From Stereum hirsutum FP-91666 SS1 (lineage: Eukaryota; Basidiomycota; Agaricomycetes; Russulales; Stereaceae): DNA of 64,000 nucleotides. The DNA is taken from NCBI RefSeq assembly GCF_000264905.1, contig NW_006763134.1:2003626-2067625 (forward strand). Reading direction: 5' to 3'. A program made the position numbers and the translations under genes. Below, in pieces: positions 1 through 11,734 of this stretch. Under the pieces are notes generated by a model. It was not told where the DNA came from and ran no database searches. It worked only from the letters and a program-made list of their open reading frames with translations. The stretch's first letter is position 1; each line of letters starts with the position of its first letter.

Positions 1-85
1 CGTCCTTGGCTCACTTGACTTGCCTCGAGCTTTTGCCGTCATAATTGGCGGGAATAGGAGATGAGATGCATCGACGCGCTCAGGC

Positions 86-92
86 TATAAAG
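86..92 (+). promoter_or_regulatory. Candidate TATA box of the lactonase-like gene
   Basis: TATAAAG lies about 60 bp upstream of the ATG at 151, a plausible core-promoter position for a fungal gene. Assigned by position and motif only. Confidence 0.45.
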
Positions 93-150
93 ATGGCCGG
101 ATGGTTCGACGGTCGGGTACGACATCCCTGGCTTTCGTCTGTCAGAGACC

Positions 151-1793
151 ATGACCATGCCAACTGGCCTACTCGCTTCCGCTGTGGTCGCATTTGCCAC
201 CCTTGCACGTGCGGCGGATAATGTCACTCAGACTCCAGCTCAAGCCGTGGTATGTACCCACTATCCCTCCTTCTGAAAAAAAAAGGTCTGTCTAAACAGG
301 AATTGTTCTTCCACGCATGCGTATGTACACAGCTCGTAGACCCTCTCTCCTTCGCAGCCCTAGGCGAAAATAACACCCTCTTCCGCGACTCCTCCTTCAC
401 CTCCTTCTTCAACCCCACAAATTCAACCCCTCCCTTCTTCCAAGTCTTCGACCCATCCTTCCTCACCACCATCATCGGCCCCAACGCCACCATCCGCTCC
501 GTAGCGTCAAACGCGACGTTCTCCTTCGCTCACGAGGCGCCGATATGGAATCCCGAGACGAATGTGGTCACATTTACGAGTAACGATGGGGGCGCATTGG
601 GGATGAGCGATCTGGATCATAACAGTAAAGTTGGGCAGATCAATATCACAGAGGTGGAGAGTGCTCTGGCGAATGCGAATGGGACGGAGGCGGTAGAGGT
701 GACCGTTACTGAAGTAAGCATTCCCGAATTCCAAACTGGTTGATTTCATTGTCACGCATTGTTGGTGTGGCGGTGGCGACTGGTAAGAGTATAAGCTGAT
801 AATTAGTTCCATATTTTTATAGCTCGACCTACCAGAGACTATCCAGATGACGAACGGAGGAACAGGTCCTTTCAGGGGTAATCTAATCCTCACCACATCT
901 GGCCGTGGCACGCGTCCACCATCCGTCGTTCTCGTGAACCCATCGCCGCCACATAATACTACAGTCCTTCTGGACAACTTCTTTGGACGGCAGTTTAACT
1001 CTTTGAACGACGTAAAGGTGCACCCTACAAGTGGGAAGATATTCTTCACGGATGTGGTGTAAGTTGTCCTGCCTTTTCTTCGGGTTCGTTTTCGGTGCGG
1101 CAAGGCTCGCCATACAGGTTGCTTACTATTGTTCGCAGATACGGATGGTTGAACCACTTCAGGCCGATGCCTTTGTTGCCGAATCAGGTATACATGCTCG
1201 ATCCTGATACACGAGCGGTGAAGGTCGTGGCGGATCAGTTCGATAAAAACAACGGGGTTGCGTTCAGTGGGGATGGGAAGACGGCATATGTGTACGTCGG
1301 TTTGAGTTTTGTCCATCCCTATCCTCAGCTTATGTATTAATTTTTGTATCTGCTTCTAGGACGGATACCGGCTCATCAGGCGGTTTCTTGGGGAATAACC
1401 AGACAGAGGTAGCCACCATGTATGTCTCACTCTCGCACCTCATAGTTTTGAGTTATTCATAGAATTTACGATGGTTCATCCCACAGCTACAAGTACGACG
1501 TAGACCCCAAATCAGGCTCCTTCTCCAACCGCCGCACATTTGCTTATGCAGACACCGGCGTCCCCGATGGCATCCAAATCGACACGAACGGCAATGTCTT
1601 CGCCGGCTGTGGCGACGGTGTGCAGGTGTGGAACGACGAGGGCACGCTGCTGGGGAAGTTCTTCTTGGGAACGACGAGTGCGAATATGGTGTTTGCGGGG
1701 CCGGGGAAGTTGGTGATTATGGGGGAGACGGCGATTTATCTAGTGGAGGGGATGGTTTCGGAGGGTTTGGATTTGGCAAGCTTTGGCGCTTGA
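151..1793 (+). CDS. Secreted SMP-30/gluconolactonase-like beta-propeller protein
   Basis: Six exons read cleanly: 151-249, 333-713, 823-1058, 1139 to about 1288, 1360-1419 and 1487-1793, with consensus donors (GTATGT, GTAAGC, GTAAGT, GTACGT, GTATGT) and YAG acceptors. The product begins with a hydrophobic signal peptide (MTMPTGLLASAVVAFATLARA) followed by many N-glycosylation sequons (NVT, NST, NAT, NIT, NGT), so it is probably secreted. The segments GKIFFTDVVYGW, NNGVAFSGDGKTAYV, TDTG and GVPDGIQIDTNGNVFAGCGDGV match the SMP-30/gluconolaconase/LRE-like region of fungal lactonase-type propellers, which hydrolyse sugar lactones or similar esters using a bound divalent metal. The substrate is not predictable. 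No frameshift or stop was seen. It converges with the CHAT copy at 1.96 kb. Confidence 0.85.
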
Positions 1794-1959
1794 ACCTTGA
1801 ATTGTAATGGAAGTATGTAGCAGTTGAGCAGATGTATACTCTTCACAAAAGTTTTACGCAAACATGACGGGACGTTGACCTCGCAGCTAACAAAACATAT
1901 TGGAAAATGTGCTTTAGTCTTGATCACAGTCAGAGCATAAAGTATCCTCTACATCTCAA

Positions 1960-3998
1960 CTAAATTCCGTAATGTACAAATGTAGCCCATCGCTCAGGCC
2001 GTACTCCTTCCTCCCGTAACTGGCGTACCGCTTCATCAAGCCCATATGCAATTGAATCGAGGTCAATCTCCAGAGTAGAGGTCGATTCGTTGTCCTCTGT
2101 CTTGAATATTGCTTCATAAACAACGCGAGCCACCTTTGGTCCATCCGCGTCAGCCATTGGCCTGAACGATTATTCGAGACATCATCGTCAATGCTATAGT
2201 GACCAAACAGAAAGTTGAACGAGCGTACCACATCGTCGCAAGCACACTTCTGAACCCTACGAAGAGCATCGAAGCAGCCAGGTGCACCGTCTCATGAGGC
2301 TGACGCCTGTCTCCCATCGCAGACCCGCATGCGCTTAGAAATGCGAAGAAGGCATTAGGCATCTCGATTTGCATGAGTTTAGATATCGTAAGAAGCCCGT
2401 CCTGCATAGCGAATCCGCTTTCCAGAGCATCGCGAGGGTCTTGCTGTCCGTGGCACGCAAGATGAAGGATGGAGGGTGATAGAGATGGATCGGAAGCCGA
2501 AAGAGCCGTGATGATACTACGGACGGTGGGTGCAGCACTGTCTTGTGGAAGTATTGATGACGGAGGCACTATGCGCGATATGATGTCGATTTCGACAGAT
2601 GTATTCTTGAGTGGTAGTAGTTTGGGTGCATTCGGGACTGCCACAGGCATGATCTTGACTTCCGATAGAGGTATCGTCTTGAGATTACGTCTTGCAGAGA
2701 TTAGGGCAGCCAGGGTGGGTGTATAAGAAGAGACCATATAATCTGAGCACGATTCGATGACGCTGTCTTTCCTCTGAGGATGATACACTCCGGCAGCGTG
2801 CAGTGGTAGGAAACTAAATTCGGCGGTTGGACACCACCAGACCCTGGGACGATGGATACCGGATGATTTCTGGAAAAACACTTTTCAGTTTCATATGTAG
2901 GGATAGCAAGTTAGAGGTGTGAGACATACCGTGAGACCAAGAGTCTCGACGACGGGCTTGACGATCATCACCCATAGCTTAGCTAGCTGTTCAAAGTATG
3001 GGTCGAGGGCTTTCGATCGGTGTTTCTTGATATATCGGTCTGCATTCGATTCGTTTAGACTGTTGTCAGAGAATGTCTGCTCCGTTCCGCTAGAAGTGTA
3101 ACTATCAAGACCGGCTAGTAGGAAGTGAAAGATGGGGGCCTCGACGTACTGCACATATTCAATCCCTTCTCGCGTCATCGTGGCGCTCCTTTCTTGAAGA
3201 GCGTTTCTTGGGTTTAATACGTTCTGGAGTTTTTGAAGATCAACCTTTGGTACAGAGATTCGCACATGGATAGGCCTTTGGTCCGGAGATGCAACAACAA
3301 TGGCATACTGGTGTACAAGCATCACAACCGGCCCGCACGAAGCTGCTCGAGAAAGACTGCTATACGTCTCATTGAGCATGAGTAGCTCGAACCCAGGTAT
3401 GCTGCGCGCTTCCGACAAAGTCGCGGAAAACGAAGCACTGAGATCACGGCGCCGTGCAGCCTCACGGTCACTACGCAAGGCCTCATTCTGTGTCCTGTAG
3501 TACTCTTGGTCCATGGCAGACAAGATAGACGATGCGTCGTCCGTGATCAAGGTCTGACTTCCTCCAAAAGATGTCTTCAATTGTTGACTTATAGAACGAA
3601 GTTTGTCTGCAAGGTCCGCGTTAACGACTTTCAGGTTGTCAACTGACGTCCTGAGGCGGAGAGCCTGCGACCATATGACTGCACGGCCTGCTTCGAGTAT
3701 CTCGACAGCTTCCTCCGATCGACCAAGTGCAAGCAGATGGCTAGCACAGTGCGCGACAATGTCGTCCGCTTGCAACGTTTCCCTCAAGGCGAGAAGCTGC
3801 GCGCTCGTACCCAGGTCGAAAGCCGCGATCCGAGGAAGGAGAACGATGGCATGCTTGTAAGCCGTGACAAGCTGCTCCCTTTGGTCAGCAGAGAGGACAA
3901 ACTGTGGCGAGATCCAGGACTCAGCGTCAGCCAACCTGCGTATGGCCATCTCAACTCGTAAACGCGGAGTCGTCACCAAGTCTTGTAGGTATTCAGTA
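1960..3998 (-). pseudogene. 5'-truncated TPR-CHAT gene copy, inverted duplicate of the 55.6-60.0 kb gene
   Basis: This is the C-terminal third of a TPR-CHAT protein. It matches the plus-strand gene at about 58.0-60.04 kb over some 2 kb with scattered substitutions, and keeps both terminal introns (after LGLT and after LATMW). The CHAT caspase-like hallmarks survive: histidine in LHLACHGQQ and cysteine in FLSACGSA. The copy starts abruptly at TEYLQDLVTTPR. Upstream the frame runs into a 135 bp repeat (4001-4135) and a stop, with no in-frame ATG before the internal MAIRRL. The N-terminal TPR array is absent. The remaining frame is open, so the truncation is young or a shortened protein may still be made from an internal start. 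Confidence 0.8.
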
Positions 3999-4000
3999 AT

Positions 4001-4135
4001 AGGTAACGCGGCCGACCCAACCGCCTTCCTTTCTTGGACGCGCCCAGCCGCGCGGCTCCCGTCCGCCACACGCCTTTGCCACGCGAGCGCGGACTCTGCC
4101 TTCGTCTCGACGACGCCGCCTCGAGTCTCTCAATG
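4001..4135 (-). repeat. 135 bp dispersed repeat, copy 1
   Basis: A GC-rich block whose reverse complement starts CATTGAGAGACTCGAGG and ends CCGCGTTACCT. It matches 46151-46285 with two mismatches seen by eye; the similarity stops sharply at both ends. It abuts the breakpoint of the truncated TPR-CHAT copy. No clear terminal inverted repeat or target duplication was found. Confidence 0.85.
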
Positions 4136-4549
4136 TGTTGTACTATGTCCTACGCAGATGTATAGCAACAACGGGTGTATAAAATAGCTGAGGGGTGTCT
4201 TTAACATCAAGATTGTGTGAATTGCAACAAAAATTACAACAAAAATAACAAAAGCGGACTAAGTAGTCGAGAATTATGTAAAACTCGCATACGGCAAGTC
4301 TTCGGAAGTTGAACGAACAAAGGATAGCAAAGGATTGAACGGAAGTATTATGATCCATAACTTTCGTGTCGGTGCTGCTTCTTTTTCTCTGGGGTCAAAG
4401 CTATCGTTGGTCTCGGAATGTAGCTTGTCCTTGGGCGTTTTCGCACTGGAGGTGGTGTCGATGGCGACTCGTCATCCCATGGATGCCAACAATCGCTTAC
4501 GTGTCGTCCTGTTTGGTTTGATGTTGTTACAGTAAAAGAGGACCTGTTA

Positions 4550-4870
4550 GCCAGACATCTCGCGATGGTCCTGCCTTTTATATATCATTGAATCGAGATT
4601 TTCCTCGCGATAATCACAGGGAAATATGATGATGATCTCTAGGATGTTCACCGATGATTTGAGGATAATTTCTGGGATGCTTATGGATGGTTTACTATCA
4701 TCTCGATCATCCCAGGATGGACTGATGATAATACCTTTGATACTCCTTAGCATTATCTCAGGATGATTTGAGGTATGATACTCGAGAAAACACCCCGGAA
4801 GCATCTCAGGATGATTTGGGAGAAACATCGCGGGATCATGTCAGGATGGTGAACAAGATTTTTTTTAAAC
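4550..4870. repeat. Degenerate GATGATC/GATCATCC array 1
   Basis: The intergenic stretch 4136-5353 holds no supportable gene. Within it, 4550-4870 is rich in imperfect repeats of GGATGAT(C/T)T and GATCATCCC, mostly reading as ATCATCC on the minus strand. Related arrays lie at 39.18-39.39, 41.15-41.38 and 42.15-42.86 kb. Confidence 0.6.
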
Positions 4871-5353
4871 GTTCCGGGGTTGCCTCCGGATAAACACCTG
4901 AGATTAAAAAAAGTCAAGATCTTGACGTCTTTTGGTGAGCATATAAATTTGCCAGCCGTGGCATGGGATATACAGGCCAAATGCCATTTTGTAGTGCTGG
5001 GGAATCGTGCAGCTAGACAATACACAACACAAATAATCAAGAAACTAACGTCGTATTAAAGCTATCGAGCACAAATTTTGGAACACCAAAACAAGGACTG
5101 CACATCAAACTTGTCGAACATAGACACCAAGAAAATATAAGTCATGGCCTCCTCACATACTTCAAAGATACGAATCACCATCACCTACGTTTCAAAAAAG
5201 TCATGGTCCGCAAGCAAAAACGTGCCAGATATCGGAACGGCAGGTATCACACAGGAACAGTAGGTGGTGGAGATAGACGTCAGCCAAAGTTGTGGTCTAC
5301 AATCCCGACTGGCACTCACCGCAATAGGGGTCTCGTACAATGATTCTTCGTCA

Positions 5354-8300
5354 TCACTTCATACCATTATTCCAACTCATGGATGTAGATGAGCCATCCA
5401 GGCGTTCTTGTGGCCCATGATCATAGACCTCTCCGAGGGTCGAAGGGATTGAGATCACAGGGTCAGCCTGGCGTAAACGAGTCTCTTGATGTAAGTGACT
5501 CATTGTGGATGGCCCAGGGCCTGCTACGCCGGTATCGCCACCCGGACCAGCACCGTCATCCGCTGAGAAATACCCATGGCCAGCAGTGCTCATGGACTCT
5601 TCGCTGAGGACATTTGACATGTCGAACGTATGGATATTGTTGTGGTGCATGTTCATCATGGATGGGACGAACTGGTTCATATGCATGTCGACATCGGTAC
5701 GCATGTGCACAGAATCGGTATGGTCGGAATAAGGGCCGTGATGCATTGAAAAGCCGGTCTGCGGGCGATAATAACCTCCGACGTTCTGGTTTCCATGTCT
5801 GAGTATGGGATGTGAATGGTGATCGAAAGGCGCTGTGGAGGGTGCTCGTTCAGCGCTAAGGTAGTGAGGAGTGTGGCCCATCTCAGAGTGGTAATTATCC
5901 TGGCCACGGGCACTTTGAATACCTGGAAACATAGTATGGTGTACGCCTTGAGTGGCCGGGCCGTCCAAATTTCGTGGTGAGGTGTACCAGTCCGCAGAAA
6001 AATCGGTCATTTCCGATATAGGTGGCAGTGTAGGTCCAACAGTAGGATGATGATATGTCGATGCACTGCCTTGTCTATGTGGCCCAGGCATGAACGATAG
6101 GTGCGGAAATGTAGGATGTGTAAAAGATCCCCGGGCTGATGGAGGGCGAATAGATGGAGGGCGAGAAGGCCCACGTGAACGAGAAGACGAGTTATGAGAG
6201 GCTGCAGTTGAAGGGTCAAATGACATTGACGAGGTAGGGCGTGTAGTCGATGCTAATGTTGAGGCTGGAAAGGTCAAGACCTGGGGCTGTGGGGTATGAA
6301 GTTTGTTGTGTTGACGTATTACCCCTAAGAGCAGACTTGTCACGAGATATTTATCAATATGACGAGGGTGAATTTACCGTTCTCTGGAAAGAGTTCGCCA
6401 CGCTCATCTCTCATGCCTGAGGAATTTGAGGGCGGGAGGATTGGGATGTCGCTCTTTGGTATCTCATCTGTCATCAGCGATGTAACCAAATGTTGCATAC
6501 TAGGTCCGTCAATGATGCTGCCATCGTTCTGTGTGAAGGGCATTAGAGATTAGGTATTCGTCCACAGAAACCACAAAACTGACATTTGAAGTCCCTTGAT
6601 GCTCTTCGTTACGCTTTAACAGTTCTGTCCGATTTGAACCCTTGTGGATAGGTCGTGGACGGGGTCGAGAATGGGGCTGGTCAGAAGTTACATTGGTGTG
6701 CGGGTGGGATGGTGATGTGGGCTGAGCGGACACTGCATTTTTGGGCTCGACAACGGTATGAACACGAGTCTATCGCATCTGTTAGTGTACTCCAGAGGCA
6801 AACCGTACCGTGACGGCCACGTACTGTTTCCGTTACACCCGGGGGAGAGTCTATGCGTTCATCTGTCATCTCGGTCATACGCCACTGTGCTTTCTCGCTG
6901 CCCGCACCACCAGTTGCCTCCGGATGAGGCTGAGAGGGTAACGCTACGGAGAATTTGAGTGTCTTGCTGCGGGATGTCGAACTTTTATGGGAGGTGGTGT
7001 CTGGTTTGGCAATATGGGATGATCGTGCGACACTTTGAGAAGAATCTTGTCGCGGTATCTTTGTGGGAGGCTCAGAGAGGTGCTCCTGCTGGCTAGGAGA
7101 TCGAGGACGCTTCGGGTTGGACTGTGCGTCATTGTCTACGCTCAGCCCTTGTGTTGATACGACCTCGGTTTCTTTCCCCTTAGTTTGCATCTGATCACCA
7201 GCTGGTGAGTCGTCCGTAGTGGCGGGACCGCCTGACCCTTCTGCAAGATCTATGCCGGGTGTAAGATTACTCGTTTCACAATTGTTTGACTTGTGACCGC
7301 TCATGAAGAACACCATATCAGAACATACCTGGCCCGGTATTGTCCATAGATTCCCTCGATTGATCCGGAGGGTTAGGCTGCAGACGAGGCAATCCTTTCC
7401 GTGCAGATTTGCCAGTTCTATAGAGCACTCGACCAAAGGCAAGCTTGGACTCCGAATCAGGGGGCACGCCTTCGATGACGACCATTTCCTCTGAAAGATG
7501 GCCTGAAGATGAAGCCTTTTCATTAGTAGATGATATCTTGTGATCAGACAAAAAGACGCACCTCTAACACCGTTTCGGGCTGTATCTTTCAGTATAGCCA
7601 TAGGATGAGTCGGGTCATTCATCTGCATACACAGTACCTCCATCTCTCTCTTTGTCAACGCTGAGATGCCTCTGCCAGCAGCTACTTCAGGCGGAAATCG
7701 TACGTCTTCCGGGTAGTTCTTCCAGTATAGACCATTGGAACCAAATTCAGAGGGAAGCTTTCTCCATGCCAACTTTTTGAGCGATTTTGGATTGACACCG
7801 GCGGCACCTGTGACAAAATAATCAGTCCACGCCATCTGAAGAGTGTATTTAAGTCTCTTATTGTGAGTGTGCTTACTCATCTGACGGCGCACCCAGTCTC
7901 TGATTCTGTCAGCAGTGCTATCGTATGCCTCTGCCTGATCAGCGACGATAGCCTCGCTCGAAGGAATAGGCTTGTTGTCGACGTTGAGGTTGTCCGATTT
8001 GACGTCAGGAAGCAGGCGTAAGACGGCTGAAGTGGATGCGAGAGGAACAGCGTTCATGACTGCGACCTGTGAGTTCAAAAACTTGAGACGCTCGACCCTA
8101 TTTTGCTCACTATATACCATTGCATTAGTAGATGACCACGATACCGCTAGTCTATAAGACGTACTAAACATGGGTCTTAAAGTGCCCCTGTAGCTCATCA
8201 ACATCAATTCCGGGCAAAAGAAGTTTCTGTAGGAACTGCGGGAGGATGAATACTCAGTTTTGACGGATGAGAGCAGTCGAAAAAATTGATATAGTCAATC

Positions 8301-10173
8301 GTACCCCGTGCGTGAGTGGTGTGCCAGAGACCCGTACCAGACTTCCATCACTGTTAACAAGCGCACCGCACGCAAGTATCAAGTATTCAAATTTATTCAA
8401 GCTTGATTCACGATTAGCCTATTGCAACAAGGGGCCAGGTTAACAGATTATCAGTGTGCCAGATGAGTGACATGACTCACGATTTCCTCCATGCTCGACA
8501 CAGACTTATTAAAGAGGCGAGTCCTGTCAGCTATACTTGTAACACCCTGATCAGCGGCCTCCTCAAACTCCTCCCACCGCTCGAGTATTATTTTCCATGC
8601 GTCGTTTCGTGAATAACGTTTCTGAAACTTGTCGTAACAATATTTCACAATTTGGGCCTCTGTGCACCCTGAATTATGGGATGTTAGTAGGTGTCCACAG
8701 CATTATGCTTTACCGTTCCATGAGGTCCGAAACACACCTTGGAGTTCATCACTTTCCAATTGAGCACGTTCCTCATCCTGATGTTGCCGAAAGTATGGTT
8801 GATAAAGATTCCAGTGATTTGTGGCACGAGCACCTCCATTCAAATTCCGGTGGTTGTTGTAGTGCCGAAGCAGTCGCTGAGCAGACATTTTAGATTGCTG
8901 CTCAAGATCACCGAATAGTTCATCGATTTGCGCAAAGCCCTGGCTCAAAATGGCAGAGGTTGCATGAGAGACGCGACCGGTCGTTGTGCGGGCAACATGT
9001 AGTATGCTGTCACTGTCATCTTCTGAGCTGTCATCTCTATCACTACCACTGTCAGACCGGTTTGCCTCGTTATCCTTGTCGTTCCTATCAAAACGCAGCA
9101 TTAATCTACCTCAGCTTGCCTGCATACGACATATGACTGTAATGAGAAAGCATACCCGGATACAGACACGTCAATTTCACCTGCCAAACTCACTTCGTGC
9201 TTGGAACGTTCGGTGCCTCTGTTGACAAATGAGGGGATAGAACTTTTACAAGACATCATGATTTTGACTTACTCGTGACCAGTGGATCTCCCTACTTGGT
9301 GTTCGCCGAGTGACTTGTTTGAGCTATGGGTCGCTTCTTTCACGGTACTGTCTAGAGTTGTGATGTATTATCAGAGCATTGAAATATGTCTATTGATCAA
9401 CGAACTCTATCTTACCGTCTCTAATATCATGTACTCGAAGTGGATGAGGTTCGATGGCATTTGTCGGGTTATGAACTGATGGGCCTGTGTGACAGGGCTC
9501 AGTTCGAAGACCGATGTATACAATGACTTAAAATTTGCATACCTTCAGCTGGCGAGCCAAGCGATTCATATTCCTGGTGTGGGTCCTCAAATATTGGAGA
9601 GTGTTCGGGGACTTTTGAGACATAGTGTCGTCGATGTGGCATATCGCCGCCATTTTCTGGAAGCTGGCTGGAAGTAATTGGTGGAAGGTGCTTGTTGTCT
9701 CCCTCGACGTGTGGTACAAGGGTATGCGGCACATTTGTTGTGAAACCAGTGCTGGAACTCTGAGAGGACTTGGCTGGAAGTTGAGCGAAACGTATCGGAA
9801 GGAGATTTGTCTGGTGAGCAGAGTCATCAAGATGAGAAAGAACAGGCTGCTGCTTGAGGCGGTTTGCGTTTTGGCGTTTTTGGCGATTTTCCAAGACAAT
9901 ATCTGTCGGAGACTCCGGTTCCAGAGGCGGAAAGCCTAGATCCTGAGAGGGTGATTCCGGAATGGCAGAGAAGGAGCGAAGAGATGCGAGACGAGTGCCT
10001 GTTGTATGAGCATTCAAGAATAAGTCATCACTTTGACCCATGGCCTGGCTGTAATTGGTGTTCCGAGTCGTAGGTTGAAGGGTACCGTTCTGGTCACCAC
10101 GAGAAGGACTGCGAGGTTGTGATTCCGCCCGGCTTAGTGAGCGAGTGCGGTAGCGTCGTTCAGAATCCGCCAT
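5354..10173 (-). CDS. Multi-exon gene of unknown function, lineage-specific, disordered ends
   Basis: I read one gene running from MADSERRYRTRSLSR at 10173 to a stop at 5354; a slightly longer start at 10239 is possible. Many small exons join in frame: a Ser/Pro/Arg-rich N-terminus (10173 to about 9546), short linkers at 9.2-9.5 kb, an acidic SDRDDSSEDDSDS stretch followed by the conserved-looking NHWNLYQPYFRQHQDEER near 8.8 kb, then RLLNKS-type helices at 8.45-8.65 kb, a globular WRKLPSEFGSNGLYWKNYP segment near 7.7 kb, and a low-complexity His/Ser/Pro-rich tail (5.35-6.3 kb). I do not recognise the family. The WNLYQPYF..H..EE motif resembles uncharacterised proteins seen in many mushroom genomes. 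It may share origin with the next gene. Exon joints between 6.3 and 9.5 kb are approximate, and it could be two genes. Confidence 0.5.
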
Positions 10174-10239
10174 CAGAAGGATGTAAGCCTGACAAGGAAC
10201 AGGTTCAATATGACAATCGTGAACGAATTTCATAGTCAT

Positions 10240-11734
10240 AAGCTGGAGTCATAACTTACAGAACTCCAAGCACGGGTTTGAGTCTGGCCGAAAAAAACCT
10301 GGCAGTAAAAATAGCCTGTGTACCAATATTAGAAGGATATGCGAAGCATATAAAGCTGAAGCTCACCGAGGCGGAAGACCTAGTGGCAGAGAAGAGGAAA
10401 CAGGTCGCTCCCTTTGAGTAAGGGTGGCTTGACTACCTTAGCCTGATGTGTCTGAGCATGGCCCAGGGTAGAGACAATGTGACGACACGTCATTGAGGAG
10501 TATGCAACCTGGAGACGGACAAGGACTGACGCGTTTGTAATATCGTCGCGTCTACTTCAGCGAGCAACGCGTCTGCAATTTGGATGTTCTAAATGGAATA
10601 AATCTTTATTGATGACTTCATCTGAGAGAAAGAGATTACGGACAGTATGAACAAACCACGATATTGAGCTCTTGCAGGCTTGGAGGACGGCGGGCTGGTC
10701 GAAAGTGCCAGAAGCGGTGATTAATACGAGGTTCAGCAGGGCCATCGGAATAGAAACAAATGCTCAAGGACACACCTAATAGACAGGATTTTCGTCCCTA
10801 GAACAAGTGCTAGGATTTTTGAGTGTTAAAAATGAGTGAGGGTAGTACGAGGTGGAGATGTGGTGGTGACAAGACGGAGGGCGACGGAGGGCAAGGGCAA
10901 GAGGGCATGGTGAGAAAATTCAGGGTTGTTGATCCTCTGCTCGTGACCGAGGAAATGTATTACCTGTCCATTGATGTACATAGCCTGCGGTCTACTAAAT
11001 CAGGATTTCGAAAACACCGCTTGCGCACCGATAGCTTACGATAGTACTGCTGATGGACTGGCTTGATGTAAGAATGTTGGATACATGGGGGACTAATCGT
11101 ATCCATGTACGATATGTGAGGCAAGACCTGATCAACTAGAAATGTGAAGGAAAGGACGTGAGGAAGGCCCAGTGTGTGTTGCCACACTGCTCTGATACAC
11201 TGTTCAAATGAAGAGATGACATAATAAGAGTGGCGTCGATGGGTGACACCCTGAGTCTTGCGTTTGAAATAAGGTCAGAGTGTTTTTTGCTCAATCTCCT
11301 TCATACTTGAATGATGGCCAAGGTGCAGAGGCCGCAATTAACATTAGAAAATTAGTAAATGTCATCGTAAGCGGTTGAACAACAGTCAAAGTGCCACCAG
11401 TCCAAGGCCGATATTTCAATCGCCACACGTTACCCTAATATAGGAAGAAAATTGCATGACGAGGAACATTTGCATATCTCCAAGAAAAGATGCTCGAGGC
11501 TTGTCAATTTGTAGGGCCACAAAGCAACGGCTGGACAAGCGACACCACTAGGATCAATTATCTGACTGGTGGAATAAACGCCACAAGATCACGAACAAAC
11601 AAACCCTCGCCACACAGAGACCCACCTACCACCTGTGGCACAGCCGTTTCTCAAAAGCCGGATAAGTGGATATTGTATCACAACTGAAAGGAGACAGGGA
11701 TATGAGTGACATTGTATATTGATGTTAATAAAAC
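10240..11734. other. Intergenic region with no supportable gene
   Basis: Only short, unconserved-looking open frames occur on either strand. Some of it may be promoter for the gene starting at 10173 or the 3' end of the gene at 11.7-14.4 kb. Confidence 0.5.
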
